From DATMYQ01 sp035560935 (GTDB taxonomy: Bacteria > Bacillota > Negativicutes > Sporomusales > Sporomusaceae), in NCBI GenBank assembly GCA_035560935.1, contig DATMYQ010000256.1, positions 1 through 16,887 of the forward strand: a stretch of DNA of 16,887 bases, written 5' to 3'. A program made the translations under genes and the position numbers. The notes beneath the pieces were generated by a model. That model saw only the letters and a program-made list of their open reading frames with translations, made no database searches and was not told the DNA's origin. Below, piece by piece: positions 14,982 through 16,887 of this stretch. How positions within the stretch are numbered: the first letter of the stretch is position 1; each line of letters opens with the position of its first letter.

Positions 14982-15935
14982 TCACTTCTCATACCGGATA
15001 CGCGGATCAATCACCGCATACAGTACATCCACCAGCAGGTTCGCCAGCAGAACCGTTACCGCCGACAAAATCACAATCGACATCAAAATCGGGTAATCCC
15101 GGGAATGAATGGCCGCCACCGTCAAAGATCCAATGCCCGGCCACTGGAAAATCTGTTCCGTGACCACCGCGCCGCCGATCACCTTCGGCAGATCGGTCCC
15201 GATCACCGTCACGATGGGAATCAAAGAGTTCCGGCAAACGTGCGCCAGCAGAATTTGTACTCCGGACAGACCTTTCGACACCGCCGTTCGGATGTAGTTC
15301 TGCTCCAGCACATCCAGCACGCTGGCCCGGACGTAACGGATCATATTGGCAGAGAACTGCGACGCCATCACCATCACCGGCAGCACCAAATGCATTCCCT
15401 GACTGATCCAGTCATTCTCCTCCCCCAAGACTCCCATTCCCCCCGTGGGGAAAAGATCCAGCTGCACCGCCAGTACATAAATCAGCGCCAGCCCCAAAAA
15501 GAAGGGCGGAAAAGACACATTAAAAAAAGTCCAGCCAATGATCATCCGGTCCAGCAGCGAGTTTTTCTTCAGCGCCGAAACAATTCCCAGCGGAATGGCC
15601 ATCAGATACGCCACCAGCAGACTCAGGCTCATTAACAGCAGCGTGGGATTCAGCCGCTGCGAAATAATCTCACCCACCGGCTGCCGGTTACTGAACGAGA
15701 AGCCCAGATTTCCGCCGGCCAGATTTTTCATCCATTCCCCGTACTGTACCACCCAGGGCTTGTCCAAGCCGAGAGACATCCGCGTCAATTCAATCTGCGC
15801 CGGGGTCATATCCGGCGAAATATACATATCCGCAGGGTCACCCGGAGTCAGGTGCACTAATAGGAAGGCTCCCACAGAAATCAGAAATAACACAGGAACG
15901 GAAATAATCAGCCTTTTTACCACATAAGCCCCCAC
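14982..15935 (-). CDS. ABC transporter permease, DppB/OppB type
   Basis: A 317-residue inner-membrane permease and first gene of the operon. The N-terminal helix reads KRLIISVPVLFLISVGAFLL, followed by PGDPA (31-35), the typical OppB pattern. The EAA loop spans about 213-240 (NYIRTAVSKGLS, then RNSLIPIV), and about six helices are visible. Two non-ATG starts are possible: TTG at 15941 and GTG at 15935. The ribosome site GAGAGGGGAG (15943-15952) is only about one base from the TTG but seven bases from the GTG, so GTG is preferred. Transcription probably starts at the promoter at 16108-16136, leaving a leader of about 165 bases that begins with a terminator-like hairpin. Confidence 0.9.
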   Translation of the reverse strand: MGAYVVKRLIISVPVLFLISVGAFLLVHLTPGDPADMYISPDMTPAQIELTRMSLGLDKPWVVQYGEWMKNLAGGNLGFSFSNRQPVGEIISQRLNPTLLLMSLSLLVAYLMAIPLGIVSALKKNSLLDRMIIGWTFFNVSFPPFFLGLALIYVLAVQLDLFPTGGMGVLGEENDWISQGMHLVLPVMVMASQFSANMIRYVRASVLDVLEQNYIRTAVSKGLSGVQILLAHVCRNSLIPIVTVIGTDLPKVIGGAVVTEQIFQWPGIGSLTVAAIHSRDYPILMSIVILSAVTVLLANLLVDVLYAVIDPRIRYEK

Positions 15936-16064
15936 GTGCAATCTCCCCTCTCACAAATCCAGCACTACCATTTCCTCATATCTCTATAAACCGCTCTCGC
16001 TCCATCCCAGCCTCCCCCCAACGCATAAAACCCTCTGTCTGCAACACGGATTTAGCTCACGCAG

Positions 16065-16099
16065 AAAATAAAAAGCAATGGCGCCTTTCGCGCCATTGC
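16065..16099 (-). terminator. Terminator/attenuator-like hairpin at the operon leader
   Basis: GCAATGGCGC (16075-16084) and GCGCCATTGC (16090-16099) pair perfectly over 10 bp with a five-base loop. On the minus strand the stem runs directly into TTTTTATTTTC, the textbook form of an intrinsic terminator. It could end transcripts coming from the membrane-protein gene on the right. It also lies one or two bases after the expected start of transcription from the promoter at 16108-16136, so any operon transcript from that promoter must pass through it. Confidence 0.85.
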
Positions 16100-16107
16100 C
16101 TAGCCCT

Positions 16108-16136
16108 ATTATCACATTCGTCGCCCGTTTTGTCAA
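16108..16136 (-). promoter_or_regulatory. Strong sigma-A promoter facing the ABC operon
   Basis: On the minus strand a perfect TTGACA (16131-16136) and GATAAT (16108-16113) are separated by 17 bases. Expected transcription start is near 16101. I found no comparable promoter between it and the first permease gene, so it is the best candidate for driving the seven-gene operon. Confidence 0.8.
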
Positions 16137-16146
16137 GGAAACAAGC

Positions 16147-16193
16147 ATTACACGTTTTATTGTAATTAGCCTAATTTTTCGGAACATTGTAAT
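16147..16193. promoter_or_regulatory. Candidate operator cluster upstream of the operon promoter
   Basis: Three overlapping patterns lie just upstream of the -35 box: ATTACA-N8-TGTAAT (16147-16166), the 13-base palindrome AATTAG-C-CTAATT (16164-16176), and a second copy of ATTGTAAT (16186-16193; first copy 16159-16166). Within it, ATTTTTCGGAACATT (16174-16188) matches the CodY consensus AATTTTCWGAAAATT at 12 of 15 positions. Binding of any regulator is inferred. Confidence 0.4.
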
Positions 16194-16224
16194 CTTTTCC
16201 TTTGTCTGTCCAAAGAGGTATTGC

Positions 16225-16264
16225 GAATTCGTCCTCTCTCCAAGGACTAATTCAGTGTTTTTTT
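16225..16264 (+). terminator. Plus-strand terminator-like hairpin
   Basis: GAATTCGTCCT (16225-16235) pairs with AGGACTAATTC (16243-16253), 10 bp with one mismatch, around a 7-base loop. After AGTG there is a run of seven T residues (16258-16264) on the plus strand. No plus-strand gene ends here, so its purpose is unclear; it may shield the membrane-protein gene from antisense transcription or be a structure in the minus-strand mRNA. Confidence 0.45.
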
Positions 16265-16337
16265 GCCTCCAGTCACGCCAGCAAGGGCATACCGCATCTG
16301 GCGGGTATTTTGAAACCTTCCCGGACATTCAATGCAC

Positions 16338-16733
16338 CTACGGCTTCAGATACACGATGACCGGCGTGACATACAACAGAATACCAAGGACACAGGCTGC
16401 AACAATTCCCGGCTTTGCCGGCAGGCCCTCCTTCAGGACAAATTCGCCGCCCAGCCGCGCCAGCCAAAATACCGCGACGCCCAGAAGCAAATCCCGTCCT
16501 AAATCCGTCGTGGTCAATTCCTGAGAATAGCGCAGGCTGATGTACGCCACGAGGATCATGAAAACAATCACCGCCACATTAAACATTTGCATAATCGCGC
16601 GATTGAGGGCGGACATTTTCGGAAGCTCCTCCCGCCAGTTGATAAACCGGAATCGCCAAAACATCAAGTGGAAAAAAGCAAAGGCCACATGGTAAATACC
16701 GCCCACCAGCAGCATCATTTCCGCCATCTTCAT
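16338..16733 (-). CDS. Small four-helix membrane protein, unknown function
   Basis: A 131-residue protein with four predicted membrane helices at about 5-25, 48-70, 78-97 and 105-127. I do not recognise the family. The first helix carries two His residues (His15 and His22 in YHVAFAFFHLMFW), and a basic loop follows (RFRFINWREELPK). There is no signal peptide cleavage site or catalytic motif. The start ATG at 16733 has GGAGGG seven bases upstream and overlaps the stop codon of the preceding Cys-rich small reading frame as ATGA, so the two are probably translated in series. Its transcript would run leftwards into the hairpin at 16065-16099. Confidence 0.75.
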   Translation of the reverse strand: MKMAEMMLLVGGIYHVAFAFFHLMFWRFRFINWREELPKMSALNRAIMQMFNVAVIVFMILVAYISLRYSQELTTTDLGRDLLLGVAVFWLARLGGEFVLKEGLPAKPGIVAACVLGILLYVTPVIVYLKP

Positions 16734-16873
16734 GAATCTTCCCTCCCTGTACCCGCCGGGAAGAAGCTCTTTTCCCGGCCGCTCCGTTTCATTTTTATTG
16801 CTGGGATTCTACAGGATGCGCAGTCCAATTCCTGGGTACAGTTGGAACAGGTTACAATACCGATACGAGTCAT
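16730..16873 (-). CDS. 47-residue Cys-rich mini-protein (CxxC-x5-CxxC), CGGC-like N-terminus
   Basis: The sequence begins MTRIGIVTCSNCTQELDCAS and has four cysteines, Cys9, Cys12, Cys18 and Cys21, spaced as two CxxC pairs, followed by a Lys/Arg-rich tail of 26 residues. A perfect ribosome site AAGGAGG (16881-16887) sits seven bases before the ATG. The TGA stop overlaps the ATG of the membrane-protein gene. By eye the first 20 residues look like the start of CGGC-domain putative metal-binding proteins, which are more than 100 residues long; this frame ends far earlier. It may therefore be a truncated remnant whose translation start still serves the downstream gene, or a real small metal-binding protein. 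Its promoter lies beyond the window edge. Confidence 0.6.
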   Translation of the reverse strand: MTRIGIVTCSNCTQELDCASCRIPAIKMKRSGREKSFFPAGTGREDS

Positions 16874-16887
16874 TCTGAGTCCTCCTT

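Larger units (their letters stand above)
15936..16337. other. 402-base regulatory gap upstream of the ABC operon
   Basis: No gene is convincing here. From right to left it holds a plus-strand terminator-like hairpin (16225-16264), AT-rich repeats and a CodY-like box (16147-16193), a minus-strand sigma-A promoter (16108-16136), a minus-strand terminator-like hairpin (16065-16099) and a leader with a TCTGC/GCAGA stem ending at the ribosome site of the first permease gene. Confidence 0.7.

Noticed and set aside
15936..16101. T-box or known riboswitch in the ABC operon leader
   Set aside because: No T-box TGGNACCGCG-type core or specifier-loop pattern is visible, only the 5' hairpin and a short TCTGC/GCAGA stem.
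15984..16328. 114-codon minus-strand open frame between the membrane protein and the first permease
   Set aside because: It spans the consensus promoter and the terminator hairpin, and its composition is not protein-like, so it is regulatory DNA read by chance.
1..16887. CRISPR arrays, tRNA/rRNA genes, transposases, phage genes or toxin-antitoxin pairs
   Set aside because: No regularly spaced repeats, cloverleaf sequences, transposase motifs or paired small toxin/antitoxin frames were found on either strand.

Overview
This 16.9 kb window looks like a chromosomal segment of an anaerobic, moderate-GC Firmicute. The protein style, the strong AGGAGG-like ribosome sites and the sigma-A promoters would fit a Negativicute such as a member of the Sporomusaceae. 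That placement is an inference from the general look of the genes, not from a marker gene. There are no rRNA, tRNA, CRISPR, phage or insertion-sequence features. The theme is amino-acid, 2-oxoacid and peptide metabolism.

Left part (1-3764), plus strand: ilvD (dihydroxy-acid dehydratase) is followed 10 bases later by a BASS-family sodium-coupled transporter and an intrinsic terminator. A class I SAM-dependent methyltransferase begins 35 bases after that terminator and ends at its own strong hairpin. The 319-base gap 3446-3764 holds terminators, an inverted repeat and a promoter-like sequence but no convincing gene.

Middle part (3765-7744): an EamA/DMT-type exporter (minus) and a class I aminotransferase (plus) diverge from a short shared promoter region. 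The aminotransferase converges on a MalY/PatB-type PLP C-S lyase (minus) across a bidirectional terminator. The C-S lyase has a good promoter of its own (TTGTGA-N17-TATAAT). Upstream of that promoter lies what looks like a decayed coding fragment of unknown family.

Right part (7745-15941), all minus strand: one compact operon encodes a complete Dpp/Opp-type ABC importer in the order permease, permease, lipoprotein binding protein, ATPase, ATPase, followed by two overlapping M20D amidohydrolase paralogues. The presumed promoter (TTGACA-N17-GATAAT) sits at 16108-16136. It is followed almost immediately by a perfect 10-bp terminator-like hairpin and is flanked upstream by AT-rich repeats, one of them similar to a CodY box.

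Right edge: a 131-residue four-helix membrane protein is preceded, with an ATGA overlap, by a 47-residue Cys-rich mini-protein (CxxC-x5-CxxC). Its first 20 residues resemble CGGC-type metal-binding proteins.

Taken together, the importer, two deacylases/peptidases and the nearby C-S lyase suggest uptake and stepwise breakdown of N-acylated or dipeptide-type amino-acid conjugates, possibly S-substituted cysteines. The aminotransferase, ilvD and the two exporters would handle amino and 2-oxo acids. No single wholly novel system is proven here. The best candidates for a second look are the tandem M20D/ABC/C-S lyase arrangement, the promoter-terminator leader of the operon, and the Cys-rich mini-protein.
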